Under the pieces are notes generated by a model that did not search any database, was not told the DNA's origin, and was given only the letters and a program-made list of their open reading frames with translations. 64,000 nt of DNA, from the NCBI RefSeq assembly GCF_001648775.1, contig NZ_LVEJ01000023.1, positions 248,001 to 312,000 of the forward strand, in the 5' to 3' direction. This DNA is from Pseudomonas fluorescens. GTDB taxonomy: Bacteria; Pseudomonadota; Gammaproteobacteria; Pseudomonadales; Pseudomonadaceae. Made by a program: the position numbers and the translations under genes. This document shows, piece after piece, positions 24,592 to 33,111 of the stretch (position 1 is the first letter of the stretch; each line of letters opens with the position of its first letter).

Positions 24592-25809
24592 TCAGCCCAG
24601 GAAACCGTCAGCACGCAGCAGCGTTTCCAGGCAGTGCTCACTAATGTTGTAGAACGCTTTCAACTCTTCGATCTTCACCAACAGCTGAGCCGGATTCACC
24701 GGCTCGGCGCGTTTCACCGCGAGAATCATCTTGTTCTTGTTGGTGTGCTCCAGCGAGATGAACTCGAATACCTTGGTCTCATACCCGCAGGCTTCAAGGA
24801 ACAATGCGCGCAGACTGTCGGTGACCATTTCCGCTTGCTGACCGAGGTGCAAACCGTACTGCAACATCGGCTTGAGCAGTGCCGGGCTCTGGATCTGCAA
24901 GCGGATCTGTTTGTGGCAGCACGGCGAGCACATGATGATCGACGCGCCCGAACGGATGCCGGTGTGAATCGCGTAGTCGGTGGCGATGTCGCAGGCATGC
25001 AGGGCGATCATCACGTCCAGCTCGCTCGGCGCGACGCTGCGCACGTCACCACACTTGAACACCAGCCCCGGATGATCGAGCTTCGCTGCCGCCGCGTTGC
25101 ACAGGTTGACCATTTCCTCGCGCAACTCGACACCGGTGACTTCGCCTTCGGCCTTCAAGGTGTTGCGCAGGTAGTCGTGAATCGCGAACGTCAGATAGCC
25201 CTTGCCCGAACCGAAATCCGCCACCCGCACCGGTTGGTCCAGCGCCAGCGGCGACGAAGTCAGGGCATGGCTGAACACTTCGATGAACTTGTTGATCTGC
25301 TTCCACTTGCGCGACATCGCCGGGATCAGCTCGTGTTGCGCGTTGGTCACGCCGAGGTCCTTGAGGAACGGTCGGCTCAGTTCGAGGAAGCGATTTTTCT
25401 CCCGGTTGTGCTCGGCGGACGGCGCTTCGCGCAATTGCTGAGGTTTGCTCTTGAACAGCGAACTCTTGCCCTTTTTGCTGTATTCCAGCTGCGCTTCGTC
25501 GGTCAGCGTCAGCAAATGGGCATTTTTGAACGAGGCCGGCAACAACTCGGCAATCGCCGCCACGCCTTCAACCAAGGGCAGGTTTTTGGTGATGTCGCGG
25601 GTTTTATAGCGATAGACGAAAGACAGGTTCGGCTGCGCCTTGACCGTCACCGCTTTGATGATGAGCCGCTGCAGCTCCGCCTCTTCACCGACGTACTTGG
25701 CCAGCACCAGTTTGATGAAGCCGTTTTGTTCGAGGCTGGATTGCAGCAGCTCGATGAACTGGGCGTGGTGATCGGGCGCGGGCTGGGTGGCAGGAGCAGT
25801 AACAGACAT
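24592..25809 (-). CDS. SAM-dependent methyltransferase, Methyltransf_25-type
   Basis: 405-aa cytosolic protein. The central Rossmann methyltransferase domain has motif I VADFGSGKGYLTFAIHDYL (about 195-213), the acidic loop VTGVELREEMV and the HACD motif in VMIALHACDIATD, followed by CSPCCHKQIR. This combination is that of PF13679 proteins (MTase domain with a HACD and CCH motif, related to eukaryotic METTL25/RRNAD1). The N-terminal 120 residues form an additional domain. The substrate is unknown; rRNA-related targets are known only for distant eukaryotic relatives. Single gene, convergent with the EamA transporter. Confidence 0.85.
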   Translation of the reverse strand: MSVTAPATQPAPDHHAQFIELLQSSLEQNGFIKLVLAKYVGEEAELQRLIIKAVTVKAQPNLSFVYRYKTRDITKNLPLVEGVAAIAELLPASFKNAHLLTLTDEAQLEYSKKGKSSLFKSKPQQLREAPSAEHNREKNRFLELSRPFLKDLGVTNAQHELIPAMSRKWKQINKFIEVFSHALTSSPLALDQPVRVADFGSGKGYLTFAIHDYLRNTLKAEGEVTGVELREEMVNLCNAAAAKLDHPGLVFKCGDVRSVAPSELDVMIALHACDIATDYAIHTGIRSGASIIMCSPCCHKQIRLQIQSPALLKPMLQYGLHLGQQAEMVTDSLRALFLEACGYETKVFEFISLEHTNKNKMILAVKRAEPVNPAQLLVKIEELKAFYNISEHCLETLLRADGFLG

Positions 25810-25911
25810 GGAAAAGCGGCCTCGGACGGGCGAAATCGGGAATGGCGAGTATTTTAGGGGGGATGGGGGTTGGGGACACGCTCTTATTTGCCGAACGGTT
25901 GATTAAAGCGG

Positions 25912-26112
25912 CCCTCACCCTAGCCCTCTCCCAGAGGTAGAGGGGACTGACCGAGGTGTTTTCACGAGGTACGCCGACCTGAGATACCGAGCCGAACTCA
26001 GGTTTGAACGAGTTGCCTTGAATCCATAATCGACTCGATTTTTCAGGTCGATGTCGAGCGCCAGACACCTCGGTCGGCTCCCTCTCCCTCCGGGAGAGGG
26101 CTGGGGTGAGGG
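25912..26112. repeat. MITE-like palindromic element, copy 1 (201 bp)
   Basis: The 335-base gap between the methyltransferase and TPM genes is mostly this element. Its two ends are imperfect inverted repeats of about 45 bases starting CCCTCACCC and ending GGGTGAGGG; the arms also share CCCTCTCCC and GACCGAGGTGT. An inner pair (GCCGACCTGA, TTTTTCAGGTCG) is also inverted. A 147-bp relative lies at 40468-40614. No coding potential; no transposase in the window. Confidence 0.85.
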
Positions 26113-26145
26113 ATTGGCCCTCAAGCCGAATGAAAAATCCGCAAC

Positions 26146-26763
26146 CTACCCCAAAACCACAAGACGATTGGGCAACTCATTCCTCACCTGCGTCACCGGC
26201 ACATGCACTTTGAGCAACTCACCACACGCCTCAATACAGGTGACAAACCCCTCAAGCGTGCGCCCTTGCCTCACCTGCTCGGTAAACGCTGCGACAATCC
26301 CGTCCCAGGTTTTATTGTCCAGCCGTTTGGAAATCCCCTCGTCCACCAGAATCTCCACATAACGCTCCGCCTCACAGACAAAAATCAGCACCCCGGTGCT
26401 GCCCACCGTGTGGTGCAGGTTCTGTTCGAGAAACTGCCGCCGCGCCAGATTCGACGCACGCCAGTGGCGCACTCGGCGAGGTACCAGGTGTGGAAGGATG
26501 CGCGGCTGGCGAAACACCAGACTCAACGCAAAGAAGCTGATCCATTGCACCAGCAACAGGCTGTGCACCGTCAACCAACCGCTCAGGTAGTGCACGACGC
26601 CAGGCACCAGCAGTGCCAGCAGGCTCGCCCACAACAGCGGAATGTAGGCGTAATCGTCGGCACGCGCCGCCAGCACCGTCACCAGTTCCGCATCGGTGTC
26701 ACGCTCGACCCGGGCAATCGCCTCGGCGACTGTGCGTTGTTCGTATTCACTCAGTAATGCCAT
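26146..26763 (-). CDS. TPM-domain membrane protein (short type)
   Basis: 205-aa protein. The TPM fold (PF04536) is visible in EYEQRTVAEAIARVERDTDAELVTVLAARADDYAYIPLL, interrupted by two membrane segments (about 42-60 and 64-85), and resumes with FLEQNLHHTVGSTGVLIFVCEAERYVEILVDEGISKRLDNKTWDGIV. No signal peptide. The ATG at 26763 is chosen because the longer frame to 26913 only reads through the antisense of the neighbour's glycine-rich tail. Third gene of the lemA-TPM-TPM operon. Function unknown; TPM proteins are linked to membrane-protein or photosystem quality control. Confidence 0.85.
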   Translation of the reverse strand: MALLSEYEQRTVAEAIARVERDTDAELVTVLAARADDYAYIPLLWASLLALLVPGVVHYLSGWLTVHSLLLVQWISFFALSLVFRQPRILPHLVPRRVRHWRASNLARRQFLEQNLHHTVGSTGVLIFVCEAERYVEILVDEGISKRLDNKTWDGIVAAFTEQVRQGRTLEGFVTCIEACGELLKVHVPVTQVRNELPNRLVVLG

Positions 26764-26806
26764 GTTTACCCACGCCTGTTCATTATTGTTGTTGCCTGCT
26801 GCGCCA

Positions 26807-27559
26807 TCACCAGCCGCCCGAAGCACCGCCGCCGCCAAAGCTGCCACCGCCACCGCTGTAGCCGCCACCGCCACCACCGCTGCTGCCACCGCCACTGGAG
26901 CCGCCGCTGTCAAACGGGTCGTCGGAGGAACTGCGCGGGGCGGTCTTGATTACGCCGATCATGCACAGGAACCAGTACGTCATCAAAAACGGCAGGGCCA
27001 GGAAGAACAATAACCCCATGGTGTTGGCAAACCACTGGCCGAAGGACGCCTCGTGTTCCGGTTCGGCCTCGTCCAGCGGATTGCCCCCCAGCACCACCAG
27101 CATCGCGGCCACGCCGCTGCTGATACCTTGGCTGACGTTGCCTTTTTTGAACGCCGGGGAAATCACCTGGTTGATGATGACGGCACTCTGCGCATCGGTC
27201 AGGCGCGCTTCCAGGCCGTAGCCGACCTCAATGCGCAGCTTGCGCTCATCGCGGGCAACGATCAGCAGCGCGCCGGTGTTCTTGCCTTTCTGGCCAATCC
27301 CCCAATGCCGCCCCAACTGATAGCCGAAGTCCTCGATCGCGGTGCCTTGCAGGTTTTCCACCGTGACCACCACCACTTGTTCGCCGGTGGCGTTTTCGTG
27401 GGCCTGGAGCTGCCGGGTCAGTTGCTCGACGACCGCGGGCTGGATCATGTGAGCGTCGTCGACCACTCGCCCGGTCAATGCCGGAAACGTCAACTCGGCA
27501 CGTACCACCATCGCCACGACACACAACAGCAGCGCCAGGCCTGTTTTCAAAACTCGCAT
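26807..27559 (-). CDS. TPM-domain protein, YgcG type, with glycine-rich tail
   Basis: 250-aa protein. Signal peptide (1-21), periplasmic TPM domain (about 25-150: LTGRVVDDAHMIQPAVVEQLTRQLQAHENATGEQVVVVTVENLQGTAIEDFGYQLGRHWGIGQKGKNTGALLIVARDERKLRIEVGYGLE), one membrane segment (about 178-203) and a cytosolic tail of Gly/Ser repeats ending GASGGW. This is the typical YgcG layout. It lies between lemA and the short TPM gene, a common conserved trio. The tail encodes low-complexity sequence whose antisense gives a spurious Ala-rich frame. Confidence 0.9.
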   Translation of the reverse strand: MRVLKTGLALLLCVVAMVVRAELTFPALTGRVVDDAHMIQPAVVEQLTRQLQAHENATGEQVVVVTVENLQGTAIEDFGYQLGRHWGIGQKGKNTGALLIVARDERKLRIEVGYGLEARLTDAQSAVIINQVISPAFKKGNVSQGISSGVAAMLVVLGGNPLDEAEPEHEASFGQWFANTMGLLFFLALPFLMTYWFLCMIGVIKTAPRSSSDDPFDSGGSSGGGSSGGGGGGYSGGGGSFGGGGASGGW

Positions 27560-27602
27560 TGCAACCTCATCCCTGGGGAATACATCGCCCTTGCGGCGTT
27601 AA

Positions 27603-28208
27603 TTAGAATTTCAGCTGGGGTGCCTGCTCGCTGCCGGCAGACGCTTCGAAGGTTTCGCGAATCGGCAGATCGCTGTACATCACGCTGTGCCACAGGCGCC
27701 CGGGAAACGTGCGAATCTCGGTGTTGTATTTCTGCACGGCGAGGATGAAATCGCGACGGGCCACGCTGATGCGGTTTTCCGTGCCTTCAAGTTGCGATTG
27801 CAAGGCCAGAAAGTTCTGGTTGGCTTTCAGGTCCGGATAGCGCTCGGACACCACCATCAACCGGCTCAGCGCCCCGGACAATTGATCCTGGGCCTGTTGG
27901 AACTGCTTGAGTTTTTCCGGATTGTCGAGGGTCGTGGCATCGACCTGAATCGAGGTGGCCTTGGCTCGGGCCTCGGTCACGGCAGTCAGGGTCGCCTCTT
28001 CGTGTTTGGCGTAGCCCTTGACCACTTCCGTCAGGTTGGGAATCAGGTCAGTGCGGCGCTGGTACTGGTTCTGTACCTGTGCCCAGGCGGCCTTGACCTG
28101 TTCATCGAGCGTCGGAATGGTGTTGATGCCGCAACCGGCAAGCCATGTGCTCAACAGCAAGATGACGGCCATTTTCAGGCTCGATCGGTAGGGGTGTTTT
28201 ACATTCAT
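27603..28208 (-). CDS. LemA-family lipoprotein
   Basis: 201-aa protein. The signal peptide ends in a lipobox (LAGC, Cys about 26), so it is probably lipid-anchored. The helical LemA domain follows: LDEQVKAAWAQVQNQYQRRTDLIPNLTEVVKGYAKHEEATLTAVTEARAKA and RRDFILAVQKYNTEIRTFPGRLW. ATG at 28208 is chosen (MNVKHPYRSSLKMAV) with GGGAG about 10 bases before; one at 28235 is less likely. First gene of the lemA-ygcG-TPM unit. Role in the envelope is not known. Confidence 0.9.
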   Translation of the reverse strand: MNVKHPYRSSLKMAVILLLSTWLAGCGINTIPTLDEQVKAAWAQVQNQYQRRTDLIPNLTEVVKGYAKHEEATLTAVTEARAKATSIQVDATTLDNPEKLKQFQQAQDQLSGALSRLMVVSERYPDLKANQNFLALQSQLEGTENRISVARRDFILAVQKYNTEIRTFPGRLWHSVMYSDLPIRETFEASAGSEQAPQLKF

Positions 28209-28456
28209 CGGGCGAAGCTCCCTCGTCCATTCCATTGAAAAATATCCTGCGACCTACAAACCCGGCTCTTGGGGCATAATCTGCCGCCACCACTGGATTG
28301 CATCAGCCCAATGGGCTAAAAGATGCCCAATGCGAACCTTTGATCAGCAATACAAGCGCATAAGTGTGCTGCATTTGCACAAACAACAATAGCCGCTCCT
28401 TATTCTTGCTGAACGGCACGAACTCAATGCCGAACAGGCTTTTGGAAAAAACATTC

Positions 28457-30748
28457 ATGAAGAAGCTGTGTTTGCTGGGCCTGTTCGTCAGCCTGGCCAG
28501 TCATCAAGTATTGGCCGCCACGACCCCGGCACCCCTGGAAAACAAGGATGCGTTCATCAGCAACCTGATGAACCAGATGACCCTCGATGAAAAGATCGGC
28601 CAGTTGCGCCTGATCAGCATCGGCCCGGAAATGCCTCGCGAGCTGATCCGCAAAGAGATCGCCGCCGGCAACATCGGCGGCACGTTCAACTCGATCACCC
28701 GCCCGGAAAACCGTCCGATGCAGGACGCGGCCATGCGCAGCCGTCTGAAGATCCCGATGTTTTTCGCGTACGACGTGATCCACGGTCACCGTACGATCTT
28801 CCCGATTCCATTGGCCCTGGCCTCGAGCTGGGACATGGATGCCATCGGTCGGTCCGGCCGTGTCGCCGCCAAAGAAGCCGCCGCCGACAGCCTCGACATC
28901 ACCTTCGCGCCGATGGTCGACATCTCCCGCGACCCGCGCTGGGGCCGCAGCTCCGAAGGTTTCGGTGAAGACACCTACCTGACCTCACGCATCGCCGGCG
29001 TCATGGTGCGCGCCTATCAGGGCGCGACCCCGAGCGCGGCCGACAGCATCATGGCCAGCGTCAAGCACTTCGCCCTCTATGGCGCGGTCGAGGGCGGTCG
29101 CGACTACAACACCGTCGACATGAGTCCGGTGAAGATGTATCAGGATTACCTGCCGCCGTACCGCGCCGCAATCGATGCCGGCGCCGGCGGCGTGATGGTC
29201 GCGTTGAACTCGATCAACGGCATTCCGGCCACCGCCAACACCTGGCTGATGAACGATCTGCTGCGCCGGGACTGGGGCTTCAAAGGCCTGGCAGTCAGCG
29301 ACCACGGCGCGATCTTCGAACTGATCAAGCACGGCGTCGCCCGCGACGGTCGTGAAGCGGCGAAGCTGGCAATCAAGGCCGGCATCGACATGAGCATGAA
29401 CGACACCCTGTACGGCAAAGAGCTGCCGGGGCTGCTCAAGTCCGGCGAGATCGAACAGAAAGACATCGACAACGCCGTGCGTGAAGTCCTCGCGGCCAAG
29501 TACGACATGGGCCTGTTCAAGGACCCGTACCTGCGCATCGGCAAGGCTGAAGACGATCCGGCCGACACCTACGCCGAAAGCCGCCTGCACCGCGCCGAGG
29601 CCCGCGAAGTCGCGCGGCGCAGCATGGTGTTGCTGAAGAACCAGAACGAAACCCTGCCGCTGAAGAAAGACGCGAAAGTCATGCTGGTCGGCCCATTGGC
29701 CAAAGCCCCGATCGACATGATGGGCAGCTGGGCTGCCGCCGGTAAGCCGGCGCAATCGGTGACCCTGTTCGACGGCATGAGCGCGGTGATCGGCGACAAG
29801 GCAAATCTGATCTACGCCCGTGGCGCCAACATCACCAGCGACAAGAAGGTGCTGGATTACCTGAACTTCCTCAACTTCGATGCGCCGGAAGTAGTCGATG
29901 ACCCACGTCCGGCCAACGTGCTGATCGACGAAGCGGTGAGAGCCGCCAAGGATGCCGACGTGATCGTCGCCGCGGTGGGGGAATCGCGTGGCATGTCCCA
30001 CGAATCCTCCAGCCGTACTGACCTGAACATCCCGGAAAACCAGCGTGAGCTGATCCGTGCGTTGAAAGCCACCGGCAAACCGCTGGTGCTGGTGCTGATG
30101 AACGGCCGTCCGCTGACCATCCTCGAAGAGAACCAGTCGGCTGACGCGATTCTGGAAACCTGGTTCAGCGGCACCGAAGGCGGCAATGCCATCGCTGACG
30201 TGTTGTTCGGCGACTACAACCCGTCGGGCAAACTGCCGGTGACCTTCCCGCGCTCCGTGGGCCAGATTCCGACTTACTACAACCACCTGAGCATTGGCCG
30301 GCCGTTCACGCCGGGCAAACCGGGCAACTACACCTCGCAGTATTTCGATGACACCACAGGTCCCCTGTTTCCGTTCGGTTACGGCCTGAGCTACACGCAA
30401 TTCGCCCTCAGCGACATGGCGCTGTCGTCGACCACCCTCAACGCCACCGGCAAGCTCGACGCCAGCGTCATGGTGAAGAACACCGGCAAGCGTGACGGCG
30501 AAACCGTGGTGCAGTTGTACATCCAGGACGTCACCGGTTCGATGATCCGCCCGGTGAAAGAACTGAAGAACTTCCAGAAAATCATGCTCAAGGCCGGCGA
30601 ACAGAAAGTCGTACACTTCACCATCAGCGAAGATGACCTGAAGTTCTACAACGCCCAGCTCAAATATGCGGCGGAGCCAGGCAAGTTCAACGTGCAGATC
30701 GGCCTGGATTCGCAGGACGTGACGCAGCAGAGCTTCGAACTGCTGTAA
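28457..30748 (+). CDS. bglX: Periplasmic beta-glucosidase BglX (GH3)
   Basis: 763-aa glycoside hydrolase family 3 enzyme that removes terminal beta-D-glucosyl residues. Signal peptide 1-20 (SHQVLA). The N-terminal barrel includes the substrate motif KH at 203-204 and the nucleophile Asp282 in GLAVSDHGAI. The C-terminal sandwich has AAVGESRGMSHESSSR, where the acid/base Glu lies, and an FnIII-like domain ends the protein (ASVMVKNTGKRDGETVVQLYIQDV). Length matches E. coli BglX (765). ATG at 28457 with GGAAAAAA upstream starts the signal peptide; upstream in-frame ATGs are rejected. Monocistronic, followed by a REP. Confidence 0.93.
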   Translation: MKKLCLLGLFVSLASHQVLAATTPAPLENKDAFISNLMNQMTLDEKIGQLRLISIGPEMPRELIRKEIAAGNIGGTFNSITRPENRPMQDAAMRSRLKIPMFFAYDVIHGHRTIFPIPLALASSWDMDAIGRSGRVAAKEAAADSLDITFAPMVDISRDPRWGRSSEGFGEDTYLTSRIAGVMVRAYQGATPSAADSIMASVKHFALYGAVEGGRDYNTVDMSPVKMYQDYLPPYRAAIDAGAGGVMVALNSINGIPATANTWLMNDLLRRDWGFKGLAVSDHGAIFELIKHGVARDGREAAKLAIKAGIDMSMNDTLYGKELPGLLKSGEIEQKDIDNAVREVLAAKYDMGLFKDPYLRIGKAEDDPADTYAESRLHRAEAREVARRSMVLLKNQNETLPLKKDAKVMLVGPLAKAPIDMMGSWAAAGKPAQSVTLFDGMSAVIGDKANLIYARGANITSDKKVLDYLNFLNFDAPEVVDDPRPANVLIDEAVRAAKDADVIVAAVGESRGMSHESSSRTDLNIPENQRELIRALKATGKPLVLVLMNGRPLTILEENQSADAILETWFSGTEGGNAIADVLFGDYNPSGKLPVTFPRSVGQIPTYYNHLSIGRPFTPGKPGNYTSQYFDDTTGPLFPFGYGLSYTQFALSDMALSSTTLNATGKLDASVMVKNTGKRDGETVVQLYIQDVTGSMIRPVKELKNFQKIMLKAGEQKVVHFTISEDDLKFYNAQLKYAAEPGKFNVQIGLDSQDVTQQSFELL

Positions 30749-30770
30749 CCGCAACAACACCGCAAAACTC

Positions 30771-30860
30771 TGTGGGAGCGAGCTTGCTCGCGAAGAGGCC
30801 ATCACATTCAACATTGATGTTGACTGTCAGGCCGCATTCGCGAGCAAGCTCGCTCCCACA
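30771..30860. repeat. REP doublet 9 (class B)
   Basis: Inverted REP pair with the CAACATTGATGTTGACTG spacer core, between convergent bglX and clsB. Confidence 0.95.
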
Positions 30861-30878
30861 GTGGTTTAAGGGGACTGA

Positions 30879-32036
30879 CTAGCCGCGGCGGTCGAGAATG
30901 TTGACCACCACCCGATCCACCCACCCCCACACCCGCTGCTTGACCCGCCGCCACAATGGCCGGCGCTGCCACTCCTCCAGACTCACCAACTGACTCAGTC
31001 CGAAGTCCTTCACAAAACTCGCCTCCACCGCTGCCGTCAACGACGGATCCAGCGCCTCCAGATTCGCCTCCAGATTGAAGCGCAGGTTCCAGTGATCGAA
31101 GTTGCACGAACCGATGCTCACCCAATCGTCGACCAAGACCATTTTCAAATGCAGGAAACACGGCTGGTATTCGAAGATCTGCACCCCGGCCTTGAGCAGT
31201 CGCGGGTAGTAGCGATGTCCGGCGTAACGCACTGACGGGTGATCGGTGCGTGGCCCGGTCAGCAGCAAACGCACATCGACTCCGCGTGCGGCGGCCTTGC
31301 GCAGGGAACGGCGGATTTTCCAGGTCGGCAGGAAATACGGCGTGGCCATCCAGATACGTTGCTGGCCGCTGTTCAGGGCACGAAACAACGATTGCAGAAT
31401 GTCGCGATGTTGGCGCGCATCGGCATACGCCACGCGGCCCATGCCCTCGCCCTTGTCCGGCACGCGCGGCAAGCGTGGCAGACCAAAATGTGCGGCCGGG
31501 CGCCAGGCGCGGCGATAACGGTTGGCGATCCACTGTCGATCAAACAGCAATTGCCAGTCGATCACCAACGGGCCGCTGATTTCCACCATCACTTCGTGCC
31601 ACTCGCTGGTGTCATGGCCCGGCGTCCAGAATTCGTCGGTGACACCGGTGCCACCCACCACCGCCAGACGCTGATCGACCAGCAGCAATTTACGGTGATC
31701 GCGATAAAAATTGCCGACCCAGCGCCGCCAGTTAAGCCGATTGTAGAAACGCAGTTCGACCCCGGCATGGGTCAGGCGCTGACGCAGATTGAGCGTGAAG
31801 GCGAGGCTGCCGTAATCATCGAACAGGCAACGCACGCGCACGCCACGCTCGGCCGCCAGCACCAGCGCTTGCACAATGGTTTCGGCACACGCGCCGGCCT
31901 CGACCAGATACAGCTCCAGTTCGATCTGCTCCTGCGCACCAGCAATCTGCTCGAGCATGCGCGGAAAAAATTGCGGGCCGTCGATCAACAGTTCGAACCG
32001 GTTGCCGTCCCGCCACGGGAACACCGCGCCGCGCAT
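30879..32036 (-). CDS. clsB: Cardiolipin synthase B, PLD superfamily
   Basis: 385-aa phospholipase-D-type enzyme that joins phosphatidylglycerol molecules into cardiolipin. Two HKD motifs are intact: H114-R-K116...D121 (HRKLLLVD) and H296-L-K298...D303 (HLKMVLVD) followed by IGSCNFD. No N-terminal membrane segments, as in ClsB rather than ClsA. The gene follows a YceI-family gene with its ATG one base after that gene's TGA region (start 32036, upstream stop 32038), implying translational coupling. A C-terminal amphipathic basic helix (RRVKQRVWGWVDRVV) may bind membrane. Confidence 0.9.
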   Translation of the reverse strand: MRGAVFPWRDGNRFELLIDGPQFFPRMLEQIAGAQEQIELELYLVEAGACAETIVQALVLAAERGVRVRCLFDDYGSLAFTLNLRQRLTHAGVELRFYNRLNWRRWVGNFYRDHRKLLLVDQRLAVVGGTGVTDEFWTPGHDTSEWHEVMVEISGPLVIDWQLLFDRQWIANRYRRAWRPAAHFGLPRLPRVPDKGEGMGRVAYADARQHRDILQSLFRALNSGQQRIWMATPYFLPTWKIRRSLRKAAARGVDVRLLLTGPRTDHPSVRYAGHRYYPRLLKAGVQIFEYQPCFLHLKMVLVDDWVSIGSCNFDHWNLRFNLEANLEALDPSLTAAVEASFVKDFGLSQLVSLEEWQRRPLWRRVKQRVWGWVDRVVVNILDRRG

Positions 32037-32037
32037 G

Positions 32038-32628
32038 TCAGCGCGCCGTAAAAATCAGCACCGCACCCACCGGCACCGACAGACTGATGGCCGACAGATC
32101 GGCGAGTTTGCGCAGGCTGTCCAGCCCCGGCACGAGGTCGAAATCCTCGGCGTTGATCACCAGCGGTTCCAGGGTGACCACTTGAAAGCGTCGATCATCG
32201 AGCCGCGTTGCCAGCAGCTCCGCTGGGTATTCGTGTTGTTTACCGTGCAGGTTGACGGTCAGCGGCAAACGCAATTCCAGCTGCGCACCGGGGGCCAGAT
32301 CGTTGATCGGGCGCAGGTCGATCTGGGTGGTGATGGTCGCTTCGGGGAATTGCTCAATCTGGAACAACTCCTTGCGCATGCGCTCATCGCGCAGCGGGAT
32401 GCCGCTGTTGATCGAGTCCAGCTCGACCTCGACTTCGGCGCGACCGTTGGGATCGACCTTGCCGTGCAGCACCAGAAAGCGCTGCACTTCAGAAACATGG
32501 GCGTTTTTCGTGCTGACGAACGACAGCCGCGACGACTCGCCGTCCAGATACCAATTGGCCTGCGCCGGCAGCGCGATGGCGGCGAGCAGCAGGCTGGACA
32601 GCGTTGCACAAAGGGGGCGGTTGAACAT
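32038..32628 (-). CDS. YceI-family periplasmic protein
   Basis: 196-aa protein with a signal peptide (cleavage after PAQA, about residue 24). The lipocalin-like YceI barrel is shown by NWYLDGESSRLSFVSTKNAHVSEVQRF, INSGIPLRDERMRKELFQIEQFPEATI and LTVNLHGKQHEYPAEL. YceI proteins bind isoprenoid-type lipids in the periplasm and some respond to acid or osmotic stress. ATG at 32628 begins the signal peptide. It is directly coupled to clsB, a membrane-lipid gene. Confidence 0.88.
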   Translation of the reverse strand: MFNRPLCATLSSLLLAAIALPAQANWYLDGESSRLSFVSTKNAHVSEVQRFLVLHGKVDPNGRAEVEVELDSINSGIPLRDERMRKELFQIEQFPEATITTQIDLRPINDLAPGAQLELRLPLTVNLHGKQHEYPAELLATRLDDRRFQVVTLEPLVINAEDFDLVPGLDSLRKLADLSAISLSVPVGAVLIFTAR

Positions 32629-32705
32629 TGAACACTCGTGGGGCCGATAAACCTGCACGAACCTTAACCGCCCACACAGTTATTGCAAACTGAAGATCAC
32701 GCCCG

Positions 32706-32794
32706 GTGGGAGCGAGCCTGCTCGCGAAGACGTCATCTGCCGCAACAGAGAAGGTGCACCTACTATTGCATTCGCGAGCAGGCTCGCTCCCACA
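32706..32794. repeat. REP doublet 10 (class B, divergent spacer)
   Basis: Both REP units are clear; the spacer lacks the class B core seen in the others. Confidence 0.92.
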
Positions 32795-32814
32795 AAAAAA
32801 GACAATCGGGTGTT

Positions 32815-33111
32815 TCAGGGATTGAGGCGGCAGCCTTGGCGTTCGTTTTGCCACTGCGCGCTGTTGCTGCGGCCCATGCCGCTGACGGTGATGGTTTTGC
32901 TGGCAGGGTCATCGGTGAAGGTGCTGGTGGGCAGCCATTGTTTTACATAGCCACGGCAGTATTGCGCATCGTTGTTCATCACGTACCGGCAGGAACAATA
33001 TTCCTTGGCGGTGTAGGCGCTGATGATGTCGGGGAAAGCCCATAGATTTTCCCGCTCATAAAAACCCCAGCCGAGCAGCACGACCAGCAGCAACAGCAAA
33101 AAGCGCTTCAT
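32815..33111 (-). CDS. Small membrane-anchored four-cysteine protein
   Basis: 98-aa protein, not recognised. One N-terminal membrane or signal segment (MKRFLLLLLVVLLGWGFYE) is followed by a short outside domain with four Cys: C-S-C (YCSCRY), YC-RGY and a final GC-RLNP. Its start overlaps the serine hydrolase stop by 4 bases, so the two are translated together. The four Cys suggest two disulfides or a metal site in the periplasm. It could be a partner or inhibitor of the hydrolase, but that is only inference from coupling. Confidence 0.75.
   Translation of the reverse strand: MKRFLLLLLVVLLGWGFYERENLWAFPDIISAYTAKEYCSCRYVMNNDAQYCRGYVKQWLPTSTFTDDPASKTITVSGMGRSNSAQWQNERQGCRLNP

Noticed and set aside
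26764..26913. Ala/Val-rich N-terminal extension of the short TPM protein
   Set aside because: It only reads the end of the neighbouring gene's Gly/Ser-rich tail in another frame; the ATG at 26763 begins family homology.
28985..30814. 609-codon open frame on the strand opposite bglX
   Set aside because: It is the antisense shadow of a clear GH3 gene; no homology-like motifs, Val/Asp/Gly/His-rich noise typical of GC-rich antisense frames.
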